A stretch of DNA of 64,000 nt from CAZAMI01 sp964627805 (GCA_964627805.1 CAZVLA010000004.1:1-64000); one strand, 5' to 3'. Shown: positions 31,974 through 41,270, counted from the stretch's first letter. Translations and numbers: made by a program. Notes: a model not told the origin generated them from the letters alone.

Positions 31974-32261
31974 GTGTCGCAACCACTGCCAATGGATAAG
32001 AAGTCACTTAATGAGGCTAAGATACTACAGGCTGTAAGGTTACTCAATAGAATAATAGGTGACTCAAGTGTACCTAGGAACATAAGAAGGGCAGCTATCG
32101 AGGCTTTAAGAATGCTTCAGGACACAAGCTTATCACCAGGTGTTAGAGCAGCTAATGCTGTAGGTGTCCTAGACGAGGTTAGTCAAGACCCTAACATGCC
32201 AATGCATACTAGAACCATGATATGGAACATAATGGCAGTACTATCAACTGTTAAGGACTAG
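31974..32261 (+). CDS. UPF0147 family protein
   Basis: A 95-residue all-helical archaeal protein of UPF0147 (COG1698). Typical segments are AVRLLNRIIGDSSVPRNIRRAA and LSPGVRAANAVGVLDEVSQDPNMP, with the conserved MHTRTMIW near the end. Function is unknown, but the gene is widespread in archaea. It uses a GTG start at 31974, preceded by an AAGGGGTGGG purine run. FAU-1 follows 31 nt later on the same strand, a likely operon. Confidence 0.92.
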   Translation: MSQPLPMDKKSLNEAKILQAVRLLNRIIGDSSVPRNIRRAAIEALRMLQDTSLSPGVRAANAVGVLDEVSQDPNMPMHTRTMIWNIMAVLSTVKD

Positions 32262-32292
32262 CTACACCAGTAATTATAGAGGTAGTGAGGGT

Positions 32293-33732
32293 GTGTATAG
32301 AGGTATGGTGGTAAGAGCTAGGGTTAGGGGAGTATATGCGACTGCACTCTCAAAGATACTCAATGACCACGGCGTAGAGCTCGTAGATGTCAGCGAGGTA
32401 ATAGCTGCTAGGTTAGGAATAGATACTAGGAGGGGGTTACCAGCCGATGCTACCGTAAAGACCGATGATGCTGACCCATCACAAATACTGGTGCTTGGAT
32501 TTCCAGAGAGCGTTAATTACATTACTGAGGTGATAGAGAATGAAGTACCCTACGTAATAACCTTCAAACCCGAGATAGGTCTCTACTCAGCATTTAAGGC
32601 AGTCGTTAAGCGTAGGTCTGGCGGTGAGTGCTTTGTGGAGACACCATTAGGTGATGCCGTGCTCGTTGACACTGACGAATGTAGTGAAGGGAGTGAGATA
32701 CCCGTATCGGTTGTTAAAGTACCTATAAGACCTCATGAAAAACTCGTGGTCTCTGGTAGGGTGCGTGTTGTTGGTAAGTACGCGATAGTTAGTTACGGAT
32801 CAGGGGTGTCGTTCAGTAGCTTCATAAGGAATAAGGATAGGATAGCTGAGTTACTAAGTATATCAGCCAAGTACTTAAGGGAGGGGTACGGGATAAGGTG
32901 GAGGAGTAATGCTGACGAAGCACCTCTAGACGATATAGTTTCTGAGTTACCTAATCTAGTTAAAGAGTTAGAAGAGTTAAAAAAGAAACTTGATGATGCT
33001 GAGCCACTCAAGGTTATCTATGATGGTGAGTACGTAAGGCTAATAGGTCTTACATATCCAGCTAAGGTATACTTAGACAGGATTAGAGAGGAGGTAACAC
33101 CTACAACACCATATCATCACCTACTAAGGAGTTGCGACTCGCCTCAAGTTAATGGACTCGTCGACCTACTGGATATGATTTCTGAATTTATTAATAAGAG
33201 TAAGCTAGAGGCAGTTATTAGGAAGTGGATATGTAGGAGGTTAATTGATAAGAGGGAAGTGATTCTTAATCACAAAAGACTAACTGGTAGGGATGTGATC
33301 CTAGGTAGGGGTAAGGTAGAGAGTTTCGACGCTGACGAAGATAAGGCTAAACTGGTGGTTAGGAGGAGTATAAAGTCAAGAGGTACATACGATGGTTTAG
33401 GCATTAAGAAGGAAGTAGGGGATGTAGCGTATACCGAAGTAGTTGAGGGTAGGTGGTTCATCATACATAGATACTACAGTAGGGACGGTAAGTTAAAGGG
33501 TATTTACATAAACATAAATACACCACCTGAGCTACTCCCTACAGGATCAATAACGTACATTGACCTAGGCACAGATATAGTCAATGACGGTAGTGGCTGT
33601 AAGTTAATAGAGAGCAGCGACTTCAGGAAGTTAATAGAGCGTGAATTAATTAATGGCGACGTAATTAGGGCTGTAGCTTCATCCTTAAACGAAATACTCA
33701 ATAATGCATGTCTAAAATCAGGGGAGCCTTAA
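32293..33732 (+). CDS. FAU-1 family RNA-binding protein / RNase E/G-like
   Basis: A 479-residue homologue of archaeal FAU-1, reported to bind AU-rich RNA and to act like RNase E/G in rRNA maturation. The N-terminal half resembles the RNase E/G S1-containing region (VVSGRVRVVGKYAIVSYGSGVSFS around 150-180). The C-terminal DUF402 domain is clear (about 355-460: DVAYTEVVEGRWFIIHRYYS, then YINI, PELLPTG and YIDLG). Start GTG 32293 or ATG 32305. It is convergent with tmk, stops almost touching. Confidence 0.88.
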   Translation: MYRGMVVRARVRGVYATALSKILNDHGVELVDVSEVIAARLGIDTRRGLPADATVKTDDADPSQILVLGFPESVNYITEVIENEVPYVITFKPEIGLYSAFKAVVKRRSGGECFVETPLGDAVLVDTDECSEGSEIPVSVVKVPIRPHEKLVVSGRVRVVGKYAIVSYGSGVSFSSFIRNKDRIAELLSISAKYLREGYGIRWRSNADEAPLDDIVSELPNLVKELEELKKKLDDAEPLKVIYDGEYVRLIGLTYPAKVYLDRIREEVTPTTPYHHLLRSCDSPQVNGLVDLLDMISEFINKSKLEAVIRKWICRRLIDKREVILNHKRLTGRDVILGRGKVESFDADEDKAKLVVRRSIKSRGTYDGLGIKKEVGDVAYTEVVEGRWFIIHRYYSRDGKLKGIYININTPPELLPTGSITYIDLGTDIVNDGSGCKLIESSDFRKLIERELINGDVIRAVASSLNEILNNACLKSGEP

Positions 33733-33733
33733 A

Positions 33734-34330
33734 TCAGTTTTTACATTCAAGAACCTTAATCACTAACTCGTATACCTCCTTAAAGACCTCATCAATAGTA
33801 GCTTCAGCATTAACAAGTACCAACTCACCATTATTGACTAATGACAGGTAGATCTCCCTTACTCTCCTAAGGACTGAGATGTCCTCTAAGTAGGAAAGTT
33901 TCCTTCCATTTTTTGATTTAATCCTACTAATTCCTATCTCAGGTCTTACGTCCAAGTATATGGCTATGTTAGGCTTCACCGCAAATTTATTAAGGCTCCT
34001 TATCCACCGTACATCAGCTCCTCTAGCTCCTTGATAAGCTATTGATGAATAGAAATACCTATCGCAGATAATTACGTAACCACGCCTTAAGTTAGGTACT
34101 ATAAAGTCCCTAACATGTACGTATCTATCAGCCGCCAGTAGTAAAGCTTCGATCTCAGCACCTAATCTTCTTCCATAGATCTCTATGAGATCTATAAATT
34201 CTTTATTTATGGGTTCATAGGTGTATACAGCCCTAATACCTCTACTCCTTAACTCCCGTAGAAGCATCTTAGAGATAGTGGTTTTACCTGATCCATCGAT
34301 ACCTTCAATAACTATTAACTTACCCGTCAA
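33734..34330 (-). CDS. tmk: Thymidylate kinase
   Basis: Phosphorylates dTMP to dTDP. Walker A is EGIDGSGKT (about 8-16), followed by the conserved YTYEP (about 37), the DR(Y)-type CDRYFYSSIAYQGARG (about 89-104) and a lid region with Arg residues near 140. At 198 residues it is a standard enzyme. The start overlaps the end of the small aconitase-X gene by 11 bp, placing it last in the operon clp1, ubiD, acnX large, acnX small, tmk. Confidence 0.95.
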   Translation of the reverse strand: MTGKLIVIEGIDGSGKTTISKMLLRELRSRGIRAVYTYEPINKEFIDLIEIYGRRLGAEIEALLLAADRYVHVRDFIVPNLRRGYVIICDRYFYSSIAYQGARGADVRWIRSLNKFAVKPNIAIYLDVRPEIGISRIKSKNGRKLSYLEDISVLRRVREIYLSLVNNGELVLVNAEATIDEVFKEVYELVIKVLECKN

Positions 34331-34736
34331 TACTTAACACCTCATCCTCAATACATGCACTCACTGACCAATTCCTACCAGAACTACTAATTACATCCTC
34401 TAATCTACTGAAGTCATCCCTACTTAATTCGTAGAGGGGTATATCAGCAAGTACAGCACCTACAACAGTGACTACGTCACTCTTCGTTACGATTAACGCC
34501 TTAGGCTTATTGCCTTCAATATTTAATCCAAGTATCTTATACGAACCAACAGTACTTCCTATACCTCCTAAATAAACAAGTACTTTATTCTTCACGGATA
34601 CGTCATTAAGTACAGTACCCCTCTTGGGATCTAAATCACCTAGGTACGAAATAGGTTTATTAATAAAGACTAACTCACCGCAGATTCTGCGTTCCTTACT
34701 AGGTACTATAGCCTTAAGTCTCAACCTGAGGGGCAA
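34320..34736 (-). CDS. Phosphomevalonate dehydratase small subunit (aconitase X swivel domain)
   Basis: A 138-residue AcnX-type swivelling domain. ISYLGDLDPKRGTVLNDVS and LVYLGGIGSTVGSYKILGL contain the family's GxxxPxxG and GSTVGSY phosphate-binding loop. With the large subunit it dehydrates (R)-5-phosphomevalonate to trans-anhydromevalonate 5-phosphate in the archaeal mevalonate pathway. It sits 2 nt after the large subunit and overlaps tmk by 11 bp. Confidence in function comes mainly from the complete neighbouring pair. Confidence 0.9.
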   Translation of the reverse strand: MPLRLRLKAIVPSKERRICGELVFINKPISYLGDLDPKRGTVLNDVSVKNKVLVYLGGIGSTVGSYKILGLNIEGNKPKALIVTKSDVVTVVGAVLADIPLYELSRDDFSRLEDVISSSGRNWSVSACIEDEVLSIDG

Positions 34737-34738
34737 TA

Positions 34739-35902
34739 CTACTTACCCCTCAATAACTTAATAATTTCTTTAAAACTCATTACGTACGTAGGTATTTTAG
34801 ATATCTTAGGTATGTAGTGAAGTGCCTTAAAGGAATTAGTAATTACTTCCTCTACACCAAAATCGCTTAACCTAGTAACGACAGGACATACGTGTTCTAA
34901 AATCTTAACGCCTTTAGACGCTAATAACTTAACTTCGTAATTACTTAGGGGCACTGAGTCATGTACTAATACCCATAATTCTGAGGAGTACTTAGCAGGG
35001 CTTAATTCTTTAAGTACTTCGTATAACTTGATTACGTCATCAGATTTAAGGTGAGGACATCCCACAATAAATAACGTATCCTTACGTAACTCCCTATCAT
35101 GATGAGCCACGTCCTTAATAAATCTCCTTAAGTCATTAGTGGTTAAGATGTTTTTATCAAGTAAATCACTACTTACTTCACCGTAGGTGTATTTAGGAGT
35201 GACTGAATCAAGTATGAGTATGGGTGATGATGCGGAGGCACCGAAAGCAGCTAATAAGGACCTTATTAGCTCTAGATCCTTAACCTTAATACCTAATACG
35301 TAAGGTACTTCATGAGGGTATAACTTACCTATTAAGTAACCCAGAGCCGATGCTTCAAGTTCGTTACGTGGATTAATTGCTTTAATCTCAACAGTAGGAC
35401 TTAAATTACCTTTATGAATTTCTGAATTACATGTATAACCAACTAACGCAGACATCAGTGCTGAGGGACCTCCCTCTCGGTTGGTTTTTGCTCCATAATA
35501 TGAATTAGCTAGTAGTACGGCATTACTTTCAGCCCAAGCTAAGTGCTCATTAGGCTTAGGTTCCCTGATGAAGTAGGGTGCGCATGTAAAGCCCTTAGCA
35601 CCTAATAGAGTTAGGTATTTAACTATCTCGTATTGCTTATTAATGATGCTTTCATCAAGCCTTAATCCTCTAAAATCGGTATTCACTACAGCATATGGAT
35701 TAGCGGTTGTGTATACTTTAAACTTACCTCCTCCTAAGTAGAGATCTTTAATTAACTTGAGGCCGTAATCACCTATATTGAAGTACGAAATTCCCGATAT
35801 GTGTGCATGAACTACATTAACTACTTCATTAATACCTAACGCGTTACACACCCTATTAATAACCTCCTTAGCGAGTTCGTAGGGACTTAGAACATTACTC
35901 AC
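34739..35902 (-). CDS. Phosphomevalonate dehydratase large subunit (aconitase X)
   Basis: A 387-residue aconitase-X catalytic subunit. Conserved blocks include VHAHISGISYFNIGDYG (about 30-46), GAKGFTCAPYF with a likely Fe-S cysteine (about 101-111), WAESNAVLLANSYYGAKTNREGGPSAL (about 124-150), VGYTCNSEIHKG (about 155) and a late HVCPVVTRL cysteine. Such enzymes need a 4Fe-4S cluster and are oxygen sensitive. It lies between the UbiD-like decarboxylase and the small subunit with 2-nt gaps, typical of tightly coupled translation. Confidence 0.93.
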   Translation of the reverse strand: MSNVLSPYELAKEVINRVCNALGINEVVNVVHAHISGISYFNIGDYGLKLIKDLYLGGGKFKVYTTANPYAVVNTDFRGLRLDESIINKQYEIVKYLTLLGAKGFTCAPYFIREPKPNEHLAWAESNAVLLANSYYGAKTNREGGPSALMSALVGYTCNSEIHKGNLSPTVEIKAINPRNELEASALGYLIGKLYPHEVPYVLGIKVKDLELIRSLLAAFGASASSPILILDSVTPKYTYGEVSSDLLDKNILTTNDLRRFIKDVAHHDRELRKDTLFIVGCPHLKSDDVIKLYEVLKELSPAKYSSELWVLVHDSVPLSNYEVKLLASKGVKILEHVCPVVTRLSDFGVEEVITNSFKALHYIPKISKIPTYVMSFKEIIKLLRGK

Positions 35903-35904
35903 GC

Positions 35905-37236
35905 TTAATCACCTTCATCACCGATTCTAGCCCTCGCGAATAACTCTCTATTACTTAATGGCGCAGTAGCGTCTATCCCTAACTTAGCGGTTAACCCATC
36001 CTTAGAACTAGGGTCTAGGGAGGAGCCACGAGCATTAGTAATTACTACTAAATCCCTATCAGCCTGGAAACGAGTAGCTATTGCCCACTCAACATCGTAG
36101 GGATTATCCGGGTTAATGTCATCGTCAACTACGACAACGTGCTTTAAACTGGGGTGGGCCGCGAAAGCAGCGAATATTGCGGTCTTGCCATCACCCTCAC
36201 TAAACTTCTTAATGGATATTACAGCATGCAGCCAACCTCCCCCTCCCCTAGTTAACCTCACCTTAACTACCTTAGGCACCGCCCTAGATACACTACCCCA
36301 TATAGCCGCCTCCCTGGGTAACCCCATAAGGAGCATGTGTTCAATACCTGAAGGTAGTATTATGTGGAAGGGGATATTGTTGATATTGATGTATATTCTA
36401 TCAACCTTAACAATCGGTTGCTTCCTGACTCTATCATATAGCATTAGTAAATCCGTGAATGGACCTTCATCAGCTAATTCCTCAGTTATCCTACCCTCGA
36501 TGACTACTGAGGCACTAGCAGGTATGGGGATTCCGTATTCTGGAGTAAGTACTATTCCTAAAGGTTCCTTAGTTACGTGGCGATAACCACTTAATTCGAA
36601 GGATCCGTATGGGGGCGATATAGAAGCAAGTAATTCTATAATAGGGTGCACACCGAATACTATAGCAACGGGTGTTTCCTGTCCTTTACCTATATTCTCC
36701 TTATAGATACTATATAAATGCCTAGGTACTAACCTTATTACAAGTTCGTCGTTACTCAGCAACATCAACCTATGTATCGATGCATTATAGTGCTTGGGCA
36801 TTGAAGGGATTTCGGAAATAACTATTGATGATGTGAAGTAAGGTCCACCATCACCTTCGAAGAACTTAATTGCTGGTAAGTTACTTAATGAGCCGTTAAA
36901 TAATCTGTAGAAACTACTGAAGTCATGTAGTATGAAATAGGAGTTACTGATTAATTCATTAATGTCCTTAGGACTTAGACTTATTATATCATTAATTAAC
37001 TCGTAAAGCTCTTCATCATTACTTATGCCTAAATATCTATATAGAGCATCCCTAGAATATATTACGTTACTTACGCATAAGCCGCTAAACCCCTCGACCC
37101 TGTATAATACGCATGCTTTCCTAGTCTCAGCATCTTTAATAACCTTAGTTACTTCATACCTACGTTTCAGAATTCTATCAGTAACCAGTAGTTTTCCTTC
37201 CTTGCGTAACTCCTCAATTACCTTACCTAGATCCAT
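35905..37236 (-). CDS. UbiD-family decarboxylase, probable anhydromevalonate phosphate decarboxylase
   Basis: Prenyl-FMN-dependent decarboxylase. In archaea with aconitase-X genes it converts trans-anhydromevalonate 5-phosphate to isopentenyl phosphate. UbiD landmarks are HYNASIHRLM near residue 150, FGVHPIIELLAS near 197, and the C-terminal KHVVVVDDDINPDNPYDVEWAIATRFQ stretch with catalytic acid residues (about 375-400). ATG 37236 is chosen over an upstream TTG at 37257, because it directly follows the clp1 stop; a GGGAGGTG motif lies 11 nt before it. A UbiX-type prenyltransferase gene is not in the window. Confidence 0.92.
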   Translation of the reverse strand: MDLGKVIEELRKEGKLLVTDRILKRRYEVTKVIKDAETRKACVLYRVEGFSGLCVSNVIYSRDALYRYLGISNDEELYELINDIISLSPKDINELISNSYFILHDFSSFYRLFNGSLSNLPAIKFFEGDGGPYFTSSIVISEIPSMPKHYNASIHRLMLLSNDELVIRLVPRHLYSIYKENIGKGQETPVAIVFGVHPIIELLASISPPYGSFELSGYRHVTKEPLGIVLTPEYGIPIPASASVVIEGRITEELADEGPFTDLLMLYDRVRKQPIVKVDRIYININNIPFHIILPSGIEHMLLMGLPREAAIWGSVSRAVPKVVKVRLTRGGGGWLHAVISIKKFSEGDGKTAIFAAFAAHPSLKHVVVVDDDINPDNPYDVEWAIATRFQADRDLVVITNARGSSLDPSSKDGLTAKLGIDATAPLSNRELFARARIGDEGD

Positions 37237-37237
37237 A

Positions 37238-38536
37238 CTACAGTATACACCTCCCAACCTTTAGACCATCCTCAAATGTATCTAGGGATAATTTAACCTT
37301 GCTAATAACTAAGGCACTAACCTCGCCATTCCAAGGTGTCAGTAGTTTTATAATGCCTTCATTAAAGTCTACATCCTTAATAATACCTACAGCTACGTCC
37401 TTTAGTCTCTTATTAAGTATACCAACTAGTAACCCCTTAATATCATCGCTCCTCATAACGCATACATCACGCCTGCACTTAAGGAGTTCCATTAAATCCC
37501 TAGACTCACTATTTATGACGATGTTTAGTACGTTATAGTATTTACTAGCAAATAATACGTTATTCTTAATTACGTCCTCGTCAATACCTAAATACCTAGC
37601 TAACTCACTCATACCCAGTGTATCACCGCATACTAAGTTCGAGTAAATTAGCTTGATGTCATTGATCTTGACTAACCTCTCCTTAGCATTTAAGAAGTAC
37701 TTTCTATAGGCTTCAGCCCTTAGTAACCTTCTCTCCTCTCTACTCCTCTCCCTAACCTTAGTAGGTCTTGGTGCTTTAATCACCCTTACAGAATCCGGTA
37801 GGGACTTCGTTAAGTACTTAAAGACCTCATCGTCAAGTACTACTACGTGAGTAGGTTTTAACCATCTAATTAAGGCTAACTTATGGGTTAGTGCTGCGTG
37901 GGAGTTTAACCAACCATCTGTATTAATAACCACTGTCGAAACTCCGTATGATAAGGCGGAACTTACTAAATCAATAACGGCTGCTATTATTGAGTCTTGA
38001 CAGTACTGAGGAGCTATGCACCCTACAAACCTTATTTCGGTGGGTGTTAAGTCCCTCTGCCATAGAAAGTGTTTTTCCGGAATGGCTAAAGCTATCGTTG
38101 CTGGTAGTGCTATGTCCTCTTGACCTACGTCAGCGTCGATTATACCTACCTTAACACCGTACCTCATCAATGTATTAGTTATGAACGCCGTTAATGTGGT
38201 CTTGCCAGACTCAACAGGACCCACTACAACTATTAGTGACTTACCTACTCTTTCCGTATCCTTAACCAACCCCTCACTAATCTTCAGCCAATCATCGATA
38301 ACCTCCTCACCCTCCTTAGGCTCCTCAAGCGATGCTCCACTACCTAATACTACATTAACTTCACTTCTCTCAATAGCCTTTACTGCATAACTCCTTAATC
38401 TATGAATGATTACCTGTGAATTACTGCCGTATATAGCACCAACGAGTAGTACGCTACCGCTCTTCACGGTAATCCTAGCGGGTCCAGTAACTCTTACTAC
38501 CTTACCTTCATCAAGCACTAGGTTCACATTCATCAC
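37238..38536 (-). CDS. Clp1/Grc3-type polynucleotide 5'-hydroxyl kinase
   Basis: A 432-residue archaeal member of the Clp1/Grc3 polynucleotide kinase family (COG1341), which phosphorylates RNA or DNA 5'-OH ends, for example in tRNA splicing. An N-terminal beta domain (about 1-95) precedes the P-loop GPVESGKTT (about 106-114), the metal-binding DADVGQ (about 136-141) and an Arg-rich lid RERSREERR (about 262). A C-terminal beta domain follows. It heads the mevalonate operon, an odd but not unprecedented neighbour, and the nearby tRNA introns make RNA-end repair relevant. Confidence 0.9.
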   Translation of the reverse strand: MMNVNLVLDEGKVVRVTGPARITVKSGSVLLVGAIYGSNSQVIIHRLRSYAVKAIERSEVNVVLGSGASLEEPKEGEEVIDDWLKISEGLVKDTERVGKSLIVVVGPVESGKTTLTAFITNTLMRYGVKVGIIDADVGQEDIALPATIALAIPEKHFLWQRDLTPTEIRFVGCIAPQYCQDSIIAAVIDLVSSALSYGVSTVVINTDGWLNSHAALTHKLALIRWLKPTHVVVLDDEVFKYLTKSLPDSVRVIKAPRPTKVRERSREERRLLRAEAYRKYFLNAKERLVKINDIKLIYSNLVCGDTLGMSELARYLGIDEDVIKNNVLFASKYYNVLNIVINSESRDLMELLKCRRDVCVMRSDDIKGLLVGILNKRLKDVAVGIIKDVDFNEGIIKLLTPWNGEVSALVISKVKLSLDTFEDGLKVGRCIL

Positions 38537-38667
38537 AACACCCCCTAACCTAATGCTTGACTACTTAGTTAGTGCATCGTTACTAGTTACTCAAGAATAT
38601 AGTTAAGTAGCGGGATAAGTATATAGCTAAATTATCGCCTGTAGCTACGTTATTAACTGGTTAAGGT

Positions 38668-39504
38668 ATGCGGGATGCATGCTCATGGCTGAGAAAGGCA
38701 ATCGGGTACGTACTTAGGAAGAGAATTAAGTTAGTTAAGGATTTAGGTCAGCATCTAATGATTTGCTGTAGCTTAGGGAAGCATGTATGTTCTGAGTTAA
38801 GGAGAATCAACGCTGAGTCAGTCCTAGAGATAGGCTCAGGTACGGGTTTCTTGACGGCGTTCATACTCTCATGCACTAATAAAGTCGTAGCTATTGAGTT
38901 AGATCATAGGTTAGCATCATTGTGTGAGGAATTACTAGGTAATAATCCGAAGTTACACGTAATAGTCGGTGATGGTCTCCAAGTTTTAAGAGAATCATCA
39001 ATACTTGGTATAGACTCCGTAGTCAGTAATACACCATTTTATATATCGACGCCACTAATCATGAGTTTCATAAAGTCTAAGTATAGGTATGCAGTCCTAA
39101 CACTACAAAGGGAAGTAGCTGATAGATTAGTAGCTGAACCAGGCACTAGGGAGTATGGAAGATTATCCGTAATAGTGAAGTTATTCGCGAAAGCTGAGGT
39201 TATTAGATACTTCAGTAGGTCATGCTTTATGCCTAAGCCTGAGGTTGATGTAGCATTAGTTAGGATCTCTAAAATTAATGCGTGGATTGACGAATACACT
39301 GTATTTGAGAAGTTTCTTGCGTGTGCCTTTAGTCAGAGGAGGAGGAAAGCATCCAAGGTCGTGCTTAAGTGCCTTAATGAACTAGGTTATCAACCCGACT
39401 TAGTCTGTAAGTCGTTACTAGATACCTTAAGTGATAGGAGGGTATTTCAGTTATCACCTAGTGAGTTCTGGCGGATTTTTGTTAGGTGTATTAGGGGTAG
39501 CTAG
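38668..39504 (+). CDS. ksgA: 16S rRNA dimethyladenosine transferase
   Basis: KsgA/Dim1 methyltransferase that dimethylates two adjacent adenosines in the helix 45 loop of small-subunit rRNA. The GQHLMICC segment replaces the usual GQNFL. SAM motif EIGSGTGFLT is at about 54-63, IELDH at 77, and the catalytic NTPFYISTPL (about 119-128) corresponds to the NLPY-type motif. Its 278 residues are typical. Unlike the common archaeal arrangement next to DUF655 and Rpo4, it stands alone here, with its last bases overlapping the DUF134 gene. Confidence 0.93.
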   Translation: MRDACSWLRKAIGYVLRKRIKLVKDLGQHLMICCSLGKHVCSELRRINAESVLEIGSGTGFLTAFILSCTNKVVAIELDHRLASLCEELLGNNPKLHVIVGDGLQVLRESSILGIDSVVSNTPFYISTPLIMSFIKSKYRYAVLTLQREVADRLVAEPGTREYGRLSVIVKLFAKAEVIRYFSRSCFMPKPEVDVALVRISKINAWIDEYTVFEKFLACAFSQRRRKASKVVLKCLNELGYQPDLVCKSLLDTLSDRRVFQLSPSEFWRIFVRCIRGS

Positions 39505-39811
39505 GTGAGATGACTATAGGCTTAACCTCGACTAGAGCCTTAACGATCTTCCTCCTACCTTCATTAAGTAACCTCCATAAGGTACCCCTAGAAATGCCCA
39601 TCTTATTAGCTGCTTCGCTTTGTGAGTAATTTTCTAAGTAGACTAGACGTAGTGCTTCAAGCTCATCTGGAGCTATGACAACAGCATCTGCGGGTGTTTG
39701 GGGTAAGGTCTTCATGGGTACGAATACTACGTTACCCACTGTAAAACTGATTACTCTAGGTTTAGGTGGTCTACCCCTACCTCTCCATCTTCGCCTAAAT
39801 CTACCATGCAT
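39491..39811 (-). CDS. DUF134 family helix-turn-helix protein
   Basis: A 106-residue predicted DNA-binding protein (COG1342). The N-terminus is very basic (HGRFRRRWRGRGRPPKPR). After a beta segment with VPMKTLPQ, the sigma-70-region-4-like helix-turn-helix lies at about 53-92 (DELEALRLVYLENYSQSEAA, MGISRGTLWRLL). Targets are unknown. The 3' end overlaps ksgA by 14 bp in convergent orientation. Confidence 0.92.
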   Translation of the reverse strand: MHGRFRRRWRGRGRPPKPRVISFTVGNVVFVPMKTLPQTPADAVVIAPDELEALRLVYLENYSQSEAANKMGISRGTLWRLLNEGRRKIVKALVEVKPIVISPSYP

Positions 39812-39877
39812 AACTCATCACCACCTACGACTCATTACGCGTAGGAAGTATTTAATCACATAGTTAATTAGCTGGGG

Positions 39878-40570
39878 TTACTCCCTCTTACCCTCCCTTA
39901 AGGCTAAGGCTAATGCAGCTCTTAAGTTACTGTCTTTGGGCACGGCAAGGCCCTTTATTGACGGTACTAAGTAATTACTTAGCTCCTTACTTGATCTTGC
40001 TTCGTTCACTAAGTAAGTCTCGAATCCCTCTAGGAGGCACCTTGATAGTATTTCAAAAGCCAAGTTAATTAACCTCCTATCACTAGGCTCACCGACTCTT
40101 ACGATTACCCTCTTAGGTTCTAACTCACTAACAACGCTCTTTAATTTGTTAATGAATTCATCAATATCCTTACTATATCCCAGATCCACTAATACGTCGT
40201 TAGACAGTATTGCATAGGCTATCTCCTTACCTAGGTCAATACCACATAGAATTACGGGTTTACCACCTACCCCAAGCGTCTCTAGAATTACCCTCTTAAC
40301 GTCATGTACTCCCCTAAGAGTAACAACCTTACCAGTTATATTACGTAAGTTAATCCTGCATTCAGTCATAATTACCCTAGTAGCTTCTGAGTCAATCACT
40401 AGTAAAGTATCCTTGGACTGCGTATTTAATTCACTGCATAAGTCATTAATTACTGAGAAAGTTATTCCGTACTCCTTAGCTAATCTAATGAATTCCCTGA
40501 ATAACTTGGGATTATATATAAACACCTTAATATTAACTACTTCACCCGCTACCCTACCACCCACCCTCAT
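39878..40570 (-). CDS. RNase-H-fold protein divergent from a RecA-family ATPase
   Basis: Not assigned to a named family. From residue ~100 the sequence VILCGIDLGKEIAYAILSND is the first strand of an RNase-H/RuvC-type fold with its Asp. VIVRVGEPSD follows mid-domain, and the end KDSNLRAALALALREG resembles the closing helix HERDALAAAIKAL of the DUF460 protein at 24035. ATG 40570 (about 230 residues) is preferred because the longest frame, from 40654, overlaps the divergent gene. Nuclease activity is possible but the acidic set is incomplete by eye. Confidence 0.65.
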   Translation of the reverse strand: MRVGGRVAGEVVNIKVFIYNPKLFREFIRLAKEYGITFSVINDLCSELNTQSKDTLLVIDSEATRVIMTECRINLRNITGKVVTLRGVHDVKRVILETLGVGGKPVILCGIDLGKEIAYAILSNDVLVDLGYSKDIDEFINKLKSVVSELEPKRVIVRVGEPSDRRLINLAFEILSRCLLEGFETYLVNEARSSKELSNYLVPSIKGLAVPKDSNLRAALALALREGKRE

Positions 40571-40631
40571 GTTGCTAAGGAGTGAATAAATCCTTAGGTA
40601 GTGAGTTATTATTATCCCTCCCAAAGTAGAT

Positions 40632-41270
40632 GTGTTTGGGAAAAGGTTGGACATAGCAAGTACTGTAGTAAGTCATGGTAGAGGTGTAATAACGTTAATA
40701 TACGGTGTTGCAGGTAGTGGTAAGACTAACTTAGCACTCCATATACTTAAGGTAATAGCGGAATCCTCTCCAAGGAGCCTTAAGCATTACTACATAAGTA
40801 CTGAAGGGAGTATATTCGCTCATTTGATAGACCGGTACGGATTAGCTAGATTTGATAATATAGAGTTCACTGAAGTGGTTAATTTGGATCACCTCCTAGA
40901 GGCTGTACTTAATATATACGTTACTGAGAGCGTAGGTATGGTTATAATTGATAGCGTTAATAATCATTATAGGTTAGAGGTACTCTACAATAGAAACGCT
41001 AACACCCTCTTGAATTTAGTAATGGCTACCTTATTGAGTATAGCTAAAGCAAGTAAATACCCCGCATTAGTTACAGCACAGACAACCATTAGTGAATTAG
41101 GTGATGTTAAAGTCAGCGGTGAGTCCATACTTAAGTACTGGTGTGATAATGTAGTTAGGCTTGAGCATATCAATGAAAAGAGGGAGGCGTGCTTTGAAGC
41201 ACCGAGTAACTTAAGAGGTCTGTGCATCCCCTTCACTATAGGTGAGGAAGGTGTTAAATCAGGAGAGTAG
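40632..41270 (+). CDS. RadB/KaiC-like RecA-fold ATPase
   Basis: A 212-residue RecA-superfamily ATPase without extra domains. Walker A is GVAGSGKT (25-32) and Walker B VGMVIIDSVN (about 100-109), with the sensor-like LVTAQTT near 150. It resembles archaeal RadB/RadA paralogues involved in recombination. GTG 40632 is the likely start. The neighbouring divergent gene encodes an RNase-H-fold protein, and the downstream carS start overlaps this gene by about 29 bp. Confidence 0.82.
   Translation: MFGKRLDIASTVVSHGRGVITLIYGVAGSGKTNLALHILKVIAESSPRSLKHYYISTEGSIFAHLIDRYGLARFDNIEFTEVVNLDHLLEAVLNIYVTESVGMVIIDSVNNHYRLEVLYNRNANTLLNLVMATLLSIAKASKYPALVTAQTTISELGDVKVSGESILKYWCDNVVRLEHINEKREACFEAPSNLRGLCIPFTIGEEGVKSGE

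Noticed and set aside
36116..36586. 156-codon frame antisense to the UbiD-like gene
   Set aside because: Shadow of a conserved enzyme; low-complexity composition and no ribosome site or promoter.
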